The translations under genes were made by a program, and so were the position numbers. 20,464 bases of DNA from Chitinophagaceae bacterium (GTDB taxonomy: Bacteria > Bacteroidota > Bacteroidia > Chitinophagales > Chitinophagaceae): NCBI GenBank assembly GCA_947472635.1, contig CANJDY010000012.1:1-20464 (forward strand), written 5' to 3'. Below, piece by piece: positions 1 to 8,467 of this stretch. Each line of letters begins with the position of its first letter. Position 1 is the first letter of the stretch. The notes below the pieces were generated by a model that did no database searches, was not told where the DNA came from, and worked only from the letters and a program-made list of their open reading frames with translations.

Positions 1-77
1 CAGTTGGCTGTTTTGTGCAAAAAAAAATTATTAAATAACCCATCGAATTGTTTTCTTTGCAAAACTTTTAAATAATA

Positions 78-1181
78 ATGACAGTTACATCCCTTATTAA
101 GCCAGCTATCCTATTACTGAATGATGGCACCGTTTTTCATGGTAATTCCTTTGGAAAAATTGGGACTACAACCGGTGAAATATGTTTCAATACTGGAATG
201 ACCGGCTACCAAGAAGTATTTACCGATCCTAGTTATTACGGTCAGGTCCTCATTATGAACAATGTGCATATAGGTAATTATGGCACCAAGGAATCGGATG
301 TAGAAAGCAGTGGCGTAAAAGTGAAGGGAGTAATAGGCCGAAATTTGGAAGAGCAATATTCCAGGTTTATTGCGGATGATTCTTTACAATCTTACTTTGA
401 AAAACAGCAGGTAGTGGCTATTGACAATGTAGACACCCGTGCATTGGTTGCCCATGTTCGTGTACAGGGCGCCATGAATTGCATTATTTCTTCAGAAATT
501 TCAGATATTAAAATACTAAAGGAACAACTGGCAAAAGTTCCTTCGATGGATGGTTTGGAACTTGCTTCGGTGGTTTCCACCAAAGAGCCTTATTTTTTGG
601 GAAATCCCGATAGCGAAATTCGAGTGGCGGTATTGGATTGCGGGGTTAAAAAAAATATTTTAACTTGTCTTGTCGAAAGAGGAGCTTATGTTAAAGTACA
701 CAATGTGGCAACGAGTTTTGATGAGTTAAAAGCGTTTAACCCTAGTGGATATTTTATCAGCAATGGTCCTGGTGACCCTGCTCCACTAGATTTTGTTGTT
801 AAAACAGTAAAGCAAATTTTAGCTGCCAATATGCCAATATTTGGAATCTGTTTGGGGCACCAGTTACTCGCACTGGCCAATGATATCCCTACATTTAAAA
901 TGCATCATGGTCATCGGGGGTTAAATCATCCAGTTAAGAATATGATTAGTGGAAAATGTGAAATTACCACGCAAAATCATGGTTTTGGGGTAGATCCGGA
1001 AGCGGTAAAAGCTTCAGAAAAGGTAGAAATCACACACCTTAATCTCAATGACAATTCAATTGAAGGTATTAGGGTAAGGAATAAACCGGCTTTTTCTGTG
1101 CAATACCATCCGGAAGCCACTCCAGGTCCGCATGATAGTAGGTATTTATTTGATGAGTTTATTGCATTATTGAAAAAATAA
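78..1181 (+). CDS. carA: Carbamoyl-phosphate synthase small (glutaminase) subunit
   Basis: This is the small subunit of carbamoyl-phosphate synthase. It hydrolyses glutamine and passes ammonia to the large subunit CarB, to make carbamoyl phosphate for pyrimidines and arginine. The 367-aa length is normal. The N-terminal CPSase small-chain domain (about residues 8-150) contains the motif NTGMTGYQEV. A class I glutamine amidotransferase domain (about 185-365) follows. The nucleophile is Cys258 in GICLGHQLLA, and the catalytic pair is His344/Glu346 in YHPEATPG. NGPGDP, typical of the family, is also present. The ATG at 78 fits the family N-terminus; there is no Shine-Dalgarno site, and the preceding DNA is AT-rich. 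carB is not in the window. aroQ follows 97 bp downstream on the same strand. Identification is by recognised motifs over the whole length. Confidence 0.97.
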   Translation: MTVTSLIKPAILLLNDGTVFHGNSFGKIGTTTGEICFNTGMTGYQEVFTDPSYYGQVLIMNNVHIGNYGTKESDVESSGVKVKGVIGRNLEEQYSRFIADDSLQSYFEKQQVVAIDNVDTRALVAHVRVQGAMNCIISSEISDIKILKEQLAKVPSMDGLELASVVSTKEPYFLGNPDSEIRVAVLDCGVKKNILTCLVERGAYVKVHNVATSFDELKAFNPSGYFISNGPGDPAPLDFVVKTVKQILAANMPIFGICLGHQLLALANDIPTFKMHHGHRGLNHPVKNMISGKCEITTQNHGFGVDPEAVKASEKVEITHLNLNDNSIEGIRVRNKPAFSVQYHPEATPGPHDSRYLFDEFIALLKK

Positions 1182-1256
1182 TTTCATAAAAGAAAAATCA
1201 TCGGCTTGATGTAATCAAAATGAACGCCGCCTTGAAAGATTCTTAATTTTAACTAA

Positions 1257-1278
1257 ATACCCCTTTGGGGTTGGGTAT
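1257..1278 (+). promoter_or_regulatory. Two overlapping inverted repeats abutting the aroQ start
   Basis: The 22 bases before the aroQ ATG can fold in two mutually exclusive ways. One is CCCC (1260-1263) with GGGG (1267-1270) around a TTT loop. The other is ATACCC (1257-1262) with GGGTAT (1273-1278) around a 10-base loop. The second would close right at the start codon. No T-run follows, so an intrinsic terminator is unlikely. A regulatory role is inference; both stems are short and could be chance. Confidence 0.3.
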
Positions 1279-1695
1279 ATGAAAATAGCAATTATCAACG
1301 GACCTAATTTAAATCTCCTAGGTGTTAGGGAACCCGGTATTTATGGAAATGAGTCTTTTGAAGTTTATTTCGAAAGGCTGGAAACTAAATTCCCCACTGT
1401 TGAGTTTGTTTATTTTCAAAGTAATATAGAGGGGGAGTTGATCAACGAGATCCAACGTTTGGGATTTTCATTCGATGGGATCATTATTAACCCAGGAGGC
1501 TATACACACACTTCTGTAGCCCTAGGCGATGCGGTTGCAGCGATTACTACTCCTGTGGTGGAGGTACATATTTCAAATATTTTTGGTAGAGAGGATTTCC
1601 GAAAGCTGTCTCACGTGTCGGCTAAAAGTGTAGGTGTAATTAGTGGTTTGGGAATGAAGGGGTATGAACTAGCCGTTAGTTATTTTATAAAGTAA
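1279..1695 (+). CDS. aroQ: 3-dehydroquinate dehydratase, type II
   Basis: Type II dehydroquinase converts 3-dehydroquinate to 3-dehydroshikimate, the third step of the shikimate pathway, as a cytoplasmic dodecamer in characterised members. The 138-aa protein has the family length and all the hallmark motifs in order: the N-terminal GPNLNLLG, the loop EPGIYG carrying the catalytic Tyr (residue 22), the substrate-binding INPGGYTHTS with the active-site Asn, and EVHISNIFGRE with the catalytic His. The start is ATG at 1279, with no Shine-Dalgarno site. Its leader holds two competing short hairpins. It may be read through from carA, 97 bp upstream. It converges on the M32 carboxypeptidase gene across a 125-bp spacer, where I see no convincing terminator. 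Confidence 0.97.
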   Translation: MKIAIINGPNLNLLGVREPGIYGNESFEVYFERLETKFPTVEFVYFQSNIEGELINEIQRLGFSFDGIIINPGGYTHTSVALGDAVAAITTPVVEVHISNIFGREDFRKLSHVSAKSVGVISGLGMKGYELAVSYFIK

Positions 1696-1820
1696 TTGCT
1701 GCATTTTTATTTATGGTCTTCTCCTGAAAAGCCCAGAAAAATAGTCAGCCCGATATTTAAAAAGTTACAAATTCTCTCCTCGTATTTTTAAAACTCTAGA
1801 TAGACTGTAAAACAATGTTT

Positions 1821-3320
1821 TTACGGGAAATAAATTCCAGCATATTTTTTGGTGGCATATTGGATAAAATAGTCTGATTGTAAAGCCTCTCCAGTGGCTT
1901 TTTTACAAAGTTGTTCGGATGAAAAATAACGGCCATAGGGGTAAATCTGTTTTTTCAACCATTGATGAATATTGTTAAAATCCCCACGGCCTATATCTTC
2001 GCCGATAGACGGATGCTCCCTTTCAATGGTTGCATATAACTGTGCAGCATAAAGGCTTCCAAGGCTGTAGGTGGCAAAATATCCAAAGCTCCCATGACTC
2101 CAGTGAATATCTTGCAAGCAGCCTCGGTTGTCATCCGGAACTGTGATGCCTAAATATTTTTGATACTGTTCATTCCAACATGCAGGAATATCTTTTGTGT
2201 GGAGGGTACCTTCGATTAGCATTTTTTCAATTTCATACCGAATGATCACATGAAAATGATAGGTTAATTCGTCTGCTTCTGTTCGAATTAATGAAGGCGA
2301 TACATTGTTAATTCCCCTGTAAAATTGTTCAGGGATTATATTATTGAATTGATTAGGAAAAGCGGTTGTTAGTAGTTTGAAATTGTGTTGCCAAAAAGGA
2401 AGCCCCCTTCCAATGCAGTTTTCCCAAAGTCGGCTTTGGCTTTCATGAATGCTCAAACTGCAGTATTCGCCTAGTGGAAGTCCATATTGATCGGCCGGTA
2501 ATCCCTGCTCATATAATGCGTGTCCTCCCTCATGCAGACAACTCCAGGTCATGTTACCAAAATCATGTTCATCAATTCGAGTAGTTACCCTTACATCCCT
2601 ACTGCTGAAGTTGGTAGTAAAGGGGTGAAGGCTGACATCCTGTCTTCCCGCTTCAAAATCAAAACCGATTCGTTTTAAAATTTCCAAGCCAAATTTCCAT
2701 TGATCATCCTTGTTAAATTGTTGAAAAAGGAATGAATGGTCTACGTTGTTTTTATTTTTAATGGCATCAAGTAATACTAATAGTTGGGGCTTCAGTTCAT
2801 GAAACAGACTATCCACTTTTGCAACAGTAAGCCCTTTATCATAATCATTCATTAATGCGTTGTAGGGATGCTGTTCATAGCCAAGCATATCCGCTTCCTG
2901 CTTTTTTAATTCAATCAATTGTTGAAGGGGTTGCTCAAAGCAAGAAAATGAATTTTCTTTTCTGGCTTTCGCCCAAGCATGATAGGATTGATTGACCGAT
3001 TCACTAAGCTGTCTTACAAAAGCAGTACTTAATTTTACGTTGCGTTTATAATCATCCCAACTCAGCTGTATATTTCTTTTATCGTCGGCAGGTAAATTTT
3101 CGAGCGCACTTAATTCCTCTAATAACTCACCCATTTCTGTATCCGTAAATTGCTGATGGGCAATTTCACTCAGTGTAGCTATTTGCTGGCCCCTAAAATC
3201 ACTACCTTTAGGGGGTAGGTAGGTTTCCTGGTCCCATTGTAAAACGGCAGCAGCATATTTTACATCAGCTATTTTTTGCATCTTTGTTTTATAGGTAGCA
3301 TATAATTGGGCAGTACTCAT
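1821..3320 (-). CDS. Carboxypeptidase M32 (zinc metallocarboxypeptidase)
   Basis: This is a cytoplasmic zinc carboxypeptidase of the M32 family (Thermus aquaticus carboxypeptidase Taq type), which removes C-terminal amino acids from peptides. At 499 aa it has the usual length. The zinc motif HEGGH starts at His263 (His263, Glu264, His267). The M32-specific motif HESQSR at 292-297 supplies the third ligand, Glu293. The long conserved block containing IRTEADELTYHFH follows. No signal peptide is visible. The start MSTAQLY is chosen because the ORF ends there; Met14 is an alternative. The gene is divergent from the Nif3-like gene with only 17 bp between start codons, so each promoter must lie partly in the other gene's 5' end. 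The physiological substrate cannot be read from the sequence. Confidence 0.95.
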   Translation of the reverse strand: MSTAQLYATYKTKMQKIADVKYAAAVLQWDQETYLPPKGSDFRGQQIATLSEIAHQQFTDTEMGELLEELSALENLPADDKRNIQLSWDDYKRNVKLSTAFVRQLSESVNQSYHAWAKARKENSFSCFEQPLQQLIELKKQEADMLGYEQHPYNALMNDYDKGLTVAKVDSLFHELKPQLLVLLDAIKNKNNVDHSFLFQQFNKDDQWKFGLEILKRIGFDFEAGRQDVSLHPFTTNFSSRDVRVTTRIDEHDFGNMTWSCLHEGGHALYEQGLPADQYGLPLGEYCSLSIHESQSRLWENCIGRGLPFWQHNFKLLTTAFPNQFNNIIPEQFYRGINNVSPSLIRTEADELTYHFHVIIRYEIEKMLIEGTLHTKDIPACWNEQYQKYLGITVPDDNRGCLQDIHWSHGSFGYFATYSLGSLYAAQLYATIEREHPSIGEDIGRGDFNNIHQWLKKQIYPYGRYFSSEQLCKKATGEALQSDYFIQYATKKYAGIYFP

Positions 3321-3337
3321 TGAATTAATTTTTACAA

Positions 3338-4459
3338 ATGAAAATACAAGATATCACCAATTTTTTAGAAACCATTGCTCCAGTTGAGTTACAGGAAAGT
3401 TACGACAATGCCGGATTGCTAACTGGAAGCGCAGGGTGGGACTGCACTGGAATTCTTACTACCTTGGATGCAACGGAGGCCGTAGTGCTGGAGGCGATAA
3501 AAAATAAATGCAACCTCATTGTTGCTCACCATCCAATCATTTTTGGAGGCTTAAAAAAAATTAGTGGCAACAATTATGTAGAGAAAGCGGTGATTACGGC
3601 TATCAAAAATGACATTGCCATTTATGCCATTCATACCAATCTCGACAATGTAATGGAGGGGGTAAATGGGAAGATTGCTGATAAACTAGGGTTAATAAAC
3701 CGGGAAATTTTACTGCCCAGGCAAAAAAGCTTGAAAAAGCTGGAAACCTATGTACCAATTGCCCAAGTACAAAAGGTTAGGGAGGCCATTTTTGAAGCTG
3801 GCGGGGGGCAGGTGGGTAATTATAGTGATTGTAGTTTTAATTCTTTGGGAGAAGGCACTTTCAAGGGCGGAGAGGGTACTCATCCCTTTGTAGGTACCCC
3901 TGGACTAAGTCATGCCGAAGCGGAAACAAAAATAGAGGTCATTTTCCCCACTTGGTTGGAAGGCATTGTTGTGAAGGCTTTGATGGAGGCCCACCCATAT
4001 GAGGAAGTAGCTTATCAGGTAATAAATATTAATAATATTAATAAAAGGGTTGGAAGTGGCCTGTTAGGAGAGCTAGAGACGGCCATGAGTGAGACCGAAT
4101 TACTAAATTGGCTGTCCAAAGCTTTCAATCTTACTGTTATTCGACATACCCCTTTGATAGGTAAAATGGTTAAAAGAATAGCTATTTGCGGCGGGGCAGG
4201 TAGTTTTCTGATTGCTACAGCCCTTCATCGCAGTGCTGATTTTTATATTACTGGGGACGTCAAGTACCATGAATTTTTTGATGCCAACGGCCGGCTGGTG
4301 ATTGCTGATATCGGCCATTATGAAAGTGAGCAGTATACAATTGAACTGTTATTTGATATTTTAAGTGAAAAATTCCCTACCTTCGCGGTCCAAAAATCTA
4401 GTGTTATTACTAATCCTGTTAACTATTTTGTGGAAGCTAGTGCTCCTAAAGGAGCTTGA
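3338..4459 (+). CDS. Nif3-like dinuclear metal centre hexameric protein
   Basis: This is a Nif3/YbgI/YqfO family protein of 373 aa, the long form with a central inserted domain. The metal ligands of the family are visible: the His64-His65 pair in AHHPIIFGG, Asp103 in HTNLDNVMEGVN, and the C-terminal DIGHYESE with His327 and Glu331. The inserted PII/CutA-like domain (roughly residues 130-230) includes HPYEEVAYQV. The family is often annotated 'GTP cyclohydrolase 1 type 2' on weak grounds; a genuine FolE is present at 18865, so that name should be avoided here. The molecular function is unsettled. It is followed after 57 bp by a coiled-coil zinc-ribbon protein, a pairing I recall as recurrent in bacteria. 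Start ATG at 3338; no Shine-Dalgarno site. Confidence 0.94.
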   Translation: MKIQDITNFLETIAPVELQESYDNAGLLTGSAGWDCTGILTTLDATEAVVLEAIKNKCNLIVAHHPIIFGGLKKISGNNYVEKAVITAIKNDIAIYAIHTNLDNVMEGVNGKIADKLGLINREILLPRQKSLKKLETYVPIAQVQKVREAIFEAGGGQVGNYSDCSFNSLGEGTFKGGEGTHPFVGTPGLSHAEAETKIEVIFPTWLEGIVVKALMEAHPYEEVAYQVININNINKRVGSGLLGELETAMSETELLNWLSKAFNLTVIRHTPLIGKMVKRIAICGGAGSFLIATALHRSADFYITGDVKYHEFFDANGRLVIADIGHYESEQYTIELLFDILSEKFPTFAVQKSSVITNPVNYFVEASAPKGA

Positions 4460-4516
4460 GGGCAAGTTTAGAATAAATTAAGAACAATTAATATAAATTT
4501 CAAACAATACAATAAT

Positions 4517-5272
4517 ATGGCCGCAGTAAAAGATTTCTCAGTTGAAGAAAAATTAACAGCTCTCGTAAATTTACAAAAAGTAGATTGCAAGCTCGATGAA
4601 ATTCAAATTCTGAAAGGTGAATTACCAATCGAAGTAAAAGACTTGGAAGATGAAATTGAAGGCTTACATGCCCGTCAAACCCGTGTTGAGGAAGAGATTA
4701 ATGGAATGCAGGAATTTATCAACCAGAAGAAGGAAACAATTAAAGAAGCTGATGCGTTGGTAAAGAAATATGAAAAGCAAAGCGACAATGTAAAAAATAA
4801 CCGTGAGTTTGAAGCAATCAACAAAGAAATTGAAATGCAAACACTCGAGGTAAAACTTTGTGAAAAACACATCAAGGATGCTACCGAGGAAATCGGTGAA
4901 AAAGCAAGGCAACTAGAATCTGCCAAAAAAGCGGTCGCAGTTAAAGAAAACAATTTGTCCGGTAAAAAAGGAGAGTTGGAAAAAATTATCAGCGAAACCG
5001 AAAAAGAAGAAAAACAGTATAATAAACTGGCTACTGAAGCTAGAAGCCATGTAGACGAGCGGTTGATATTGAGTTATGACCGTATAAGGAAAAACTACCG
5101 CAATGGCTTGGCCGTGGTAGCAGTAGAAAGGGATAGTTGCGGCGGTTGTTTTCATGCAATTCCTCCACAAAAGCAAAGCGAGATTAAATTGCGTAAAAAA
5201 GTGATCGTTTGTGAAAACTGTGGTCGTATCTTGGTAGATACCGATTTGAATGATAGCATAGTAATAAAATAA
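4517..5272 (+). CDS. Coiled-coil protein with C-terminal C4 zinc ribbon (CT398/DUF164 type)
   Basis: This is a 251-aa protein. About residues 10-190 are highly charged, Lys/Glu-rich and heptad-like, predicting a long helical hairpin. The C-terminus is a zinc ribbon with Cys208-GG-Cys211 and Cys232-EN-Cys235, followed by GRILVD. This matches the family of Chlamydia CT398 and Helicobacter HP0958. Members have been linked to RpoN and to RNA or flagellar functions, but there is no agreed role in Bacteroidota. It lies 57 bp after the Nif3-like gene and is probably co-transcribed with it. A strong intrinsic terminator follows 28 bp after its stop, closing that unit. Start ATG at 4517; no Shine-Dalgarno site. 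The architecture is clear; the function is not assigned. Confidence 0.9.
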   Translation: MAAVKDFSVEEKLTALVNLQKVDCKLDEIQILKGELPIEVKDLEDEIEGLHARQTRVEEEINGMQEFINQKKETIKEADALVKKYEKQSDNVKNNREFEAINKEIEMQTLEVKLCEKHIKDATEEIGEKARQLESAKKAVAVKENNLSGKKGELEKIISETEKEEKQYNKLATEARSHVDERLILSYDRIRKNYRNGLAVVAVERDSCGGCFHAIPPQKQSEIKLRKKVIVCENCGRILVDTDLNDSIVIK

Positions 5273-5299
5273 GGGATTCCCAAACCTTCTGCGATATTT

Positions 5300-5329
5300 A
5301 AAAGCACTTCAATTTTGAAGTGCTTTTTT
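5300..5329 (+). terminator. Intrinsic terminator after the Nif3-like / zinc-ribbon unit
   Basis: A perfect inverted repeat, AAAGCACTTCAA (5301-5312) and TTGAAGTGCTTT (5315-5326), with a minimal central loop, runs into six consecutive T residues (5324-5329). The symmetric A-run on the other side could let it work in both directions, but the genes on both sides read left to right. It separates the zinc-ribbon gene from recN. Confidence 0.88.
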
Positions 5330-5407
5330 CGTTTTAAACCTGACAGAAAAATTTATCCCTAAATATCTGCGTAATCAGTGCCAAAAAAAAACTAATTTGC
5401 TTACTAT

Positions 5408-7066
5408 ATGCTTCATAGACTCTATATACAAAATTATGCAATCATTGATGAGATCTCTATCGATTTTTCATCGGGCCTCAACATCATCACCGGAGAAACG
5501 GGGGCAGGCAAAAGTATTTTAATGGGGGCACTCAGTCTGATATTAGGGGAGCGTTCGGGTAGTAATACTTTATTGAATAAGGAAAAAAAATGTGTGATTG
5601 AGGGTTACTTTAAAACAAAGGATAATCAACAGGTGAAGGCATTTTTAAAACTAAATGAACTTGACTCGGATGAGGAACTATTGGTAAGAAGGGAGATTTC
5701 GGTTAACGGAAAATCAAGGGCTTTCATCAATGATACCCCCGTTAGTGTAACCCAATTGAAGGAATTGGGTTCAGTACTAGTAGACCTTCACCAGCAGTTT
5801 GATACATTGGAATTAGGGGATAATGATTTCCAACGTGCAGTTGTAGACGCTTTAGCAGGAAATAGTGAAAGTATTTCCGAATTTACCCTTGTTTTTACCG
5901 CTTACTCCAAAGCGAATAAGGAGCTTACTGCACTTAGGTTGGAACAGCATAATGCCCAGTCTACACTAGATTATAACCAGTTTTTGTTTGATGAACTGGA
6001 GGAAGCTGGTTTGCACGATAATGAGTTGGAACAATTGGATGCAGAAATCAAATTATTGGGTAATGCAGAAAATATCAAGCAACAATTGAGCAGTATTTAC
6101 ACCCCATTAACTACTTCGGAAACCCCCATTGTACAGCAGCTCAAGTCGCTTAGCAATAAGTTGCAATACCTCGAGCAATATCATACATCCATCGCTGATC
6201 TCAATACTAGGCTCCGCAGTGCCCAAATGGAGCTGCAGGATATAGGTGATGAACTGGAACGCATAGACGAAGGTGTACAGTATAGCCCTGAAAGGATACA
6301 GTGGGTGAATGATAAATTGTCTGCTGGTTACAAATTACTTAAAAAGCATGCGGTAAGTACTACCGCTGATCTGCTGGCTATTAAAGCCTCATTAGAGGAA
6401 AAACTGACTGCAGTAGTCAATATCAGCGAAGCAATTGAAGGAAAGGAACAGGAGGTAAAGCAGTTACTGCATCGTTGCGGCCTTTTAGCTGCCGAAATTT
6501 CGTCCAAAAGGCATAAAATGGCCAATCCGCTTGCTGAAAAAGTAAACAGCCTGTTGGCGCAGGTAGGGATGCCCAACGCACGAATCCAATTGAGGGTAAT
6601 GGAAACTCCCTTGCATAGTAATGGCATTGATACGATTGATTTTTTGTTGGATGCCAATAAAAGTGGTCGTTTTGAAATCCTAGGCAAAGTAGCTAGTGGC
6701 GGAGAACTTAGCCGCATTATGCTTTGTATTAAATCGTTGGTTGCCCGAAAACTACAATTACCCACCCTGATATTTGATGAAATTGATACTGGTATTAGTG
6801 GGGAGGCTGCTAAACAAGTGGGGGCAATTATGAAAGACCTTTCGGGTTCCCACCAATTGATTTCCATTACCCACCAGCCGCAGATTGCTGCCAAGGCGGC
6901 GGCACATTATTTCGTATACAAAGCAGTGCAGGGCAATAAAATCACTACATCCATTCGGCTGCTGGACGAACCTGAACGAATCAACGCAATTGCCCAGATG
7001 CTGAGTGGTGAAAAACCTACTGCAGCCGCCTTGGAAAATGCGCGGGAGATGTGCAGGGGGAACTGA
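5408..7066 (+). CDS. recN: DNA repair protein RecN (SMC-like ATPase)
   Basis: RecN is an SMC-like cytoplasmic ATPase that acts at DNA double-strand breaks during recombinational repair. The 552-aa protein is full length. The N-terminal half-site has MLHRLYIQNYAIIDE and Walker A GETGAGKS at 29-36. The middle (about 150-380) is a coiled-coil region broken by a hinge-like segment. The C-terminal half-site has the ABC signature region VASGGELSR at 428-436 and Walker B with Asp457-Glu458 in LIFDEIDTGISG. ITHQPQIAAKA near 490 is the family H-loop region. The start matches the family N-terminus exactly. It sits after a terminator and so has its own promoter. No SOS-type operator is obvious to me upstream. 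fabI lies 143 bp downstream. Confidence 0.97.
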   Translation: MLHRLYIQNYAIIDEISIDFSSGLNIITGETGAGKSILMGALSLILGERSGSNTLLNKEKKCVIEGYFKTKDNQQVKAFLKLNELDSDEELLVRREISVNGKSRAFINDTPVSVTQLKELGSVLVDLHQQFDTLELGDNDFQRAVVDALAGNSESISEFTLVFTAYSKANKELTALRLEQHNAQSTLDYNQFLFDELEEAGLHDNELEQLDAEIKLLGNAENIKQQLSSIYTPLTTSETPIVQQLKSLSNKLQYLEQYHTSIADLNTRLRSAQMELQDIGDELERIDEGVQYSPERIQWVNDKLSAGYKLLKKHAVSTTADLLAIKASLEEKLTAVVNISEAIEGKEQEVKQLLHRCGLLAAEISSKRHKMANPLAEKVNSLLAQVGMPNARIQLRVMETPLHSNGIDTIDFLLDANKSGRFEILGKVASGGELSRIMLCIKSLVARKLQLPTLIFDEIDTGISGEAAKQVGAIMKDLSGSHQLISITHQPQIAAKAAAHYFVYKAVQGNKITTSIRLLDEPERINAIAQMLSGEKPTAAALENAREMCRGN

Positions 7067-7209
7067 TTAACGGATAATTGGTTAACTGATAACTGAAAGT
7101 TCTGCTACTTAAGGTCTTCAAGTTCATTCAGTCCTTTTTTCATTAATTTACGTAACAATTTTTCTTTAAAAAATAAGAATGCTATTTTTACCGCTCAAAT
7201 TAAACCAAC

Positions 7210-8022
7210 ATGTCATACAATTTACTTAAAGGAAAAAAGGGAATCATATTTGGAGCACTAGATGAAAAATCGATTGCTTGGAAAACTGCCTTGCGCTGCC
7301 ATGAAGAAGGAGCAGAGATTTTACTGACCAATGCCCCTGTTGCTATGCGGATGGGAGAAATCAATAAGCTTGCTGAGATAATAAACGCACCGGTAATTCC
7401 CTGTGATGTTAGTAGCAATGAAGACGTGTTGAATCTTATTACAAAAGCAAAGGAACATTTTGGAGGAGGAGTGGATTTCATTCTGCATTCTATTGGTATG
7501 AGCCTTAATGTCCGGAAGGGTAAGCATTATACGGATATTGATTATGGCTTCAATGCAAAAACGCTGGATATCTCCGCCATGAGCCTGCATCGGGTATTGG
7601 CCACCGCAATGAAGCTGGATGCAATCAATGAATGGGGAAGTGTGGTAGCACTTACTTACATCGCTTCCCAGCGCGTTTTCCCAGATTACAATGAAATGGC
7701 AGATGCCAAGGCATTACTGGAAAGTGTTTCACGTAGTTTTGGTTATCACTATGCCCAGCAAAAGCATGTTAGGGTAAATACCATATCGCAGTCGCCTACA
7801 AGAACTACAGCGGGAAGCGGTGTGAAAGGCTTTGATGGCTTTATTACTTACGCTGAAAAGATGAGTCCATTGGGTAATGCCAGTTCCGAAGACTGTGCCA
7901 ATTATTGTGTCACCATGTTCAGTGACCTAACCAGAATGGTAACTATGCAAAACCTTTTTCATGATGGAGGGTTTTCTTTTACAGGAGTAACACATTCCGT
8001 AATGGAACTAATGGAAAAATAG
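7210..8022 (+). CDS. fabI: Enoyl-[acyl-carrier-protein] reductase (NADH), FabI
   Basis: This short-chain dehydrogenase fold enzyme performs the last reduction of each type II fatty-acid elongation cycle, trans-2-enoyl-ACP to acyl-ACP. It is 270 aa. The nucleotide-binding start is GIIFGALDEKSIAW, the FabI variant of the glycine-rich loop. The catalytic residues keep E. coli spacing: Tyr150 in LTYIASQ, Tyr160, and Lys167 in YNEMADAK. SQSPTRTTAGSGV is the mobile substrate-binding loop region. It is the target class of triclosan and related inhibitors. ATG at 7210 gives the standard MSYNLLKGK start for Bacteroidota FabI. It stands alone; the other fatty-acid gene in the window, fabD, is 12 kb away. 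Confidence 0.96.
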   Translation: MSYNLLKGKKGIIFGALDEKSIAWKTALRCHEEGAEILLTNAPVAMRMGEINKLAEIINAPVIPCDVSSNEDVLNLITKAKEHFGGGVDFILHSIGMSLNVRKGKHYTDIDYGFNAKTLDISAMSLHRVLATAMKLDAINEWGSVVALTYIASQRVFPDYNEMADAKALLESVSRSFGYHYAQQKHVRVNTISQSPTRTTAGSGVKGFDGFITYAEKMSPLGNASSEDCANYCVTMFSDLTRMVTMQNLFHDGGFSFTGVTHSVMELMEK

Positions 8023-8034
8023 CTCTTCAAACTG

Positions 8035-8051
8035 ACGCCCATCATGGGTGT
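8035..8051. other. Hairpin after fabI (possible weak terminator)
   Basis: ACGCCCA (8035-8041) and TGGGTGT (8045-8051) form a 7-bp stem with one G-T pair and a TCA loop, 12 bases after the fabI stop. The following sequence (TGGTCTTTA) is only mildly T-rich, so terminator activity is doubtful. It could be an attenuating or mRNA-stabilising hairpin between fabI and the SemiSWEET gene. Confidence 0.35.
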
Positions 8052-8103
8052 TGGTCTTTAGGATTGGTATTATTGTTCATTTTGAATCAAAAAAACAGGC
8101 AGT

Positions 8104-8364
8104 ATGGATTGGATTGAATTAGTGGGTCTTTCAGGCTCCGTTTTAAGCAGTGTAACATTTATGCCGCAGGTTTATCAAACCTGGAAAACAAAAAGTGTGG
8201 GCGACCTTAATTTGTTTATGATGCTGATTGTTTTTCTTAGTACAATTATCTGGTTGGTTTATGGAATAGGAAAGGGATTACTTCCCGTAATCATCTGTAA
8301 TGGCATTATTTGTTTCTTATCCCTGCTGCTGATATATTTCAAATACAGATTTACTAAAAAATAA
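8104..8364 (+). CDS. SemiSWEET-type PQ-loop small sugar transporter
   Basis: This 86-aa integral membrane protein has three predicted helices (about 6-26, 36-55 and 60-80) and a positively charged C-terminal tail. The PQ motif is Pro21-Gln22 in FMPQVYQTWKTKS at the end of helix 1, followed by the SVGDLNLFM segment typical of bacterial SemiSWEETs. An Asn in helix 3 (IICNGII) fits the conserved pocket Asn. Characterised SemiSWEETs dimerise to form a six-helix sugar uniporter in the inner membrane. The substrate cannot be told from the sequence. It lies 81 bp after fabI and is followed by a strong terminator at about 8468. A generic PQ-loop protein is the alternative name; the SemiSWEET fold is the best fit for this length. 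Confidence 0.88.
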   Translation: MDWIELVGLSGSVLSSVTFMPQVYQTWKTKSVGDLNLFMMLIVFLSTIIWLVYGIGKGLLPVIICNGIICFLSLLLIYFKYRFTKK

Positions 8365-8467
8365 GCATTCCATCTATTTGTTGTACTGATGTCAGTTAGC
8401 TACTGGGTGGAAGTCTTGAGGGGATCACCGTTTGCTAGGCAGGGTTAGTTCACCTATAAATACTACG

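Noticed and set aside
1807..1823. GTAAAA/TTTTAC inverted repeat near the aroQ/M32 convergence
   Set aside because: It is a six-pair A/T stem overlapping the M32 stop codon, too weak to call a terminator.
3301..3306. TATAAT, an E. coli-like -10 box
   Set aside because: It lies inside the M32 peptidase coding region, and Bacteroidota sigma factors use TAnnTTTG; AT-rich DNA gives this by chance.
3338..4459. Annotation as GTP cyclohydrolase 1 type 2
   Set aside because: The motifs are those of the Nif3 metal-binding family; the true GTP cyclohydrolase I is at 18865-19461.
4664..5176. Several minus-strand frames rich in Phe, Leu and Ser opposite the zinc-ribbon gene
   Set aside because: These are the antisense reading of Lys/Glu-rich coiled-coil codons, which gives artificial hydrophobic proteins.
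6328..6894. A 188-codon open frame on the minus strand inside recN
   Set aside because: It is antisense to the conserved C-terminal ATPase half of recN and has no recognisable protein pattern; the recN frame explains the constraint.
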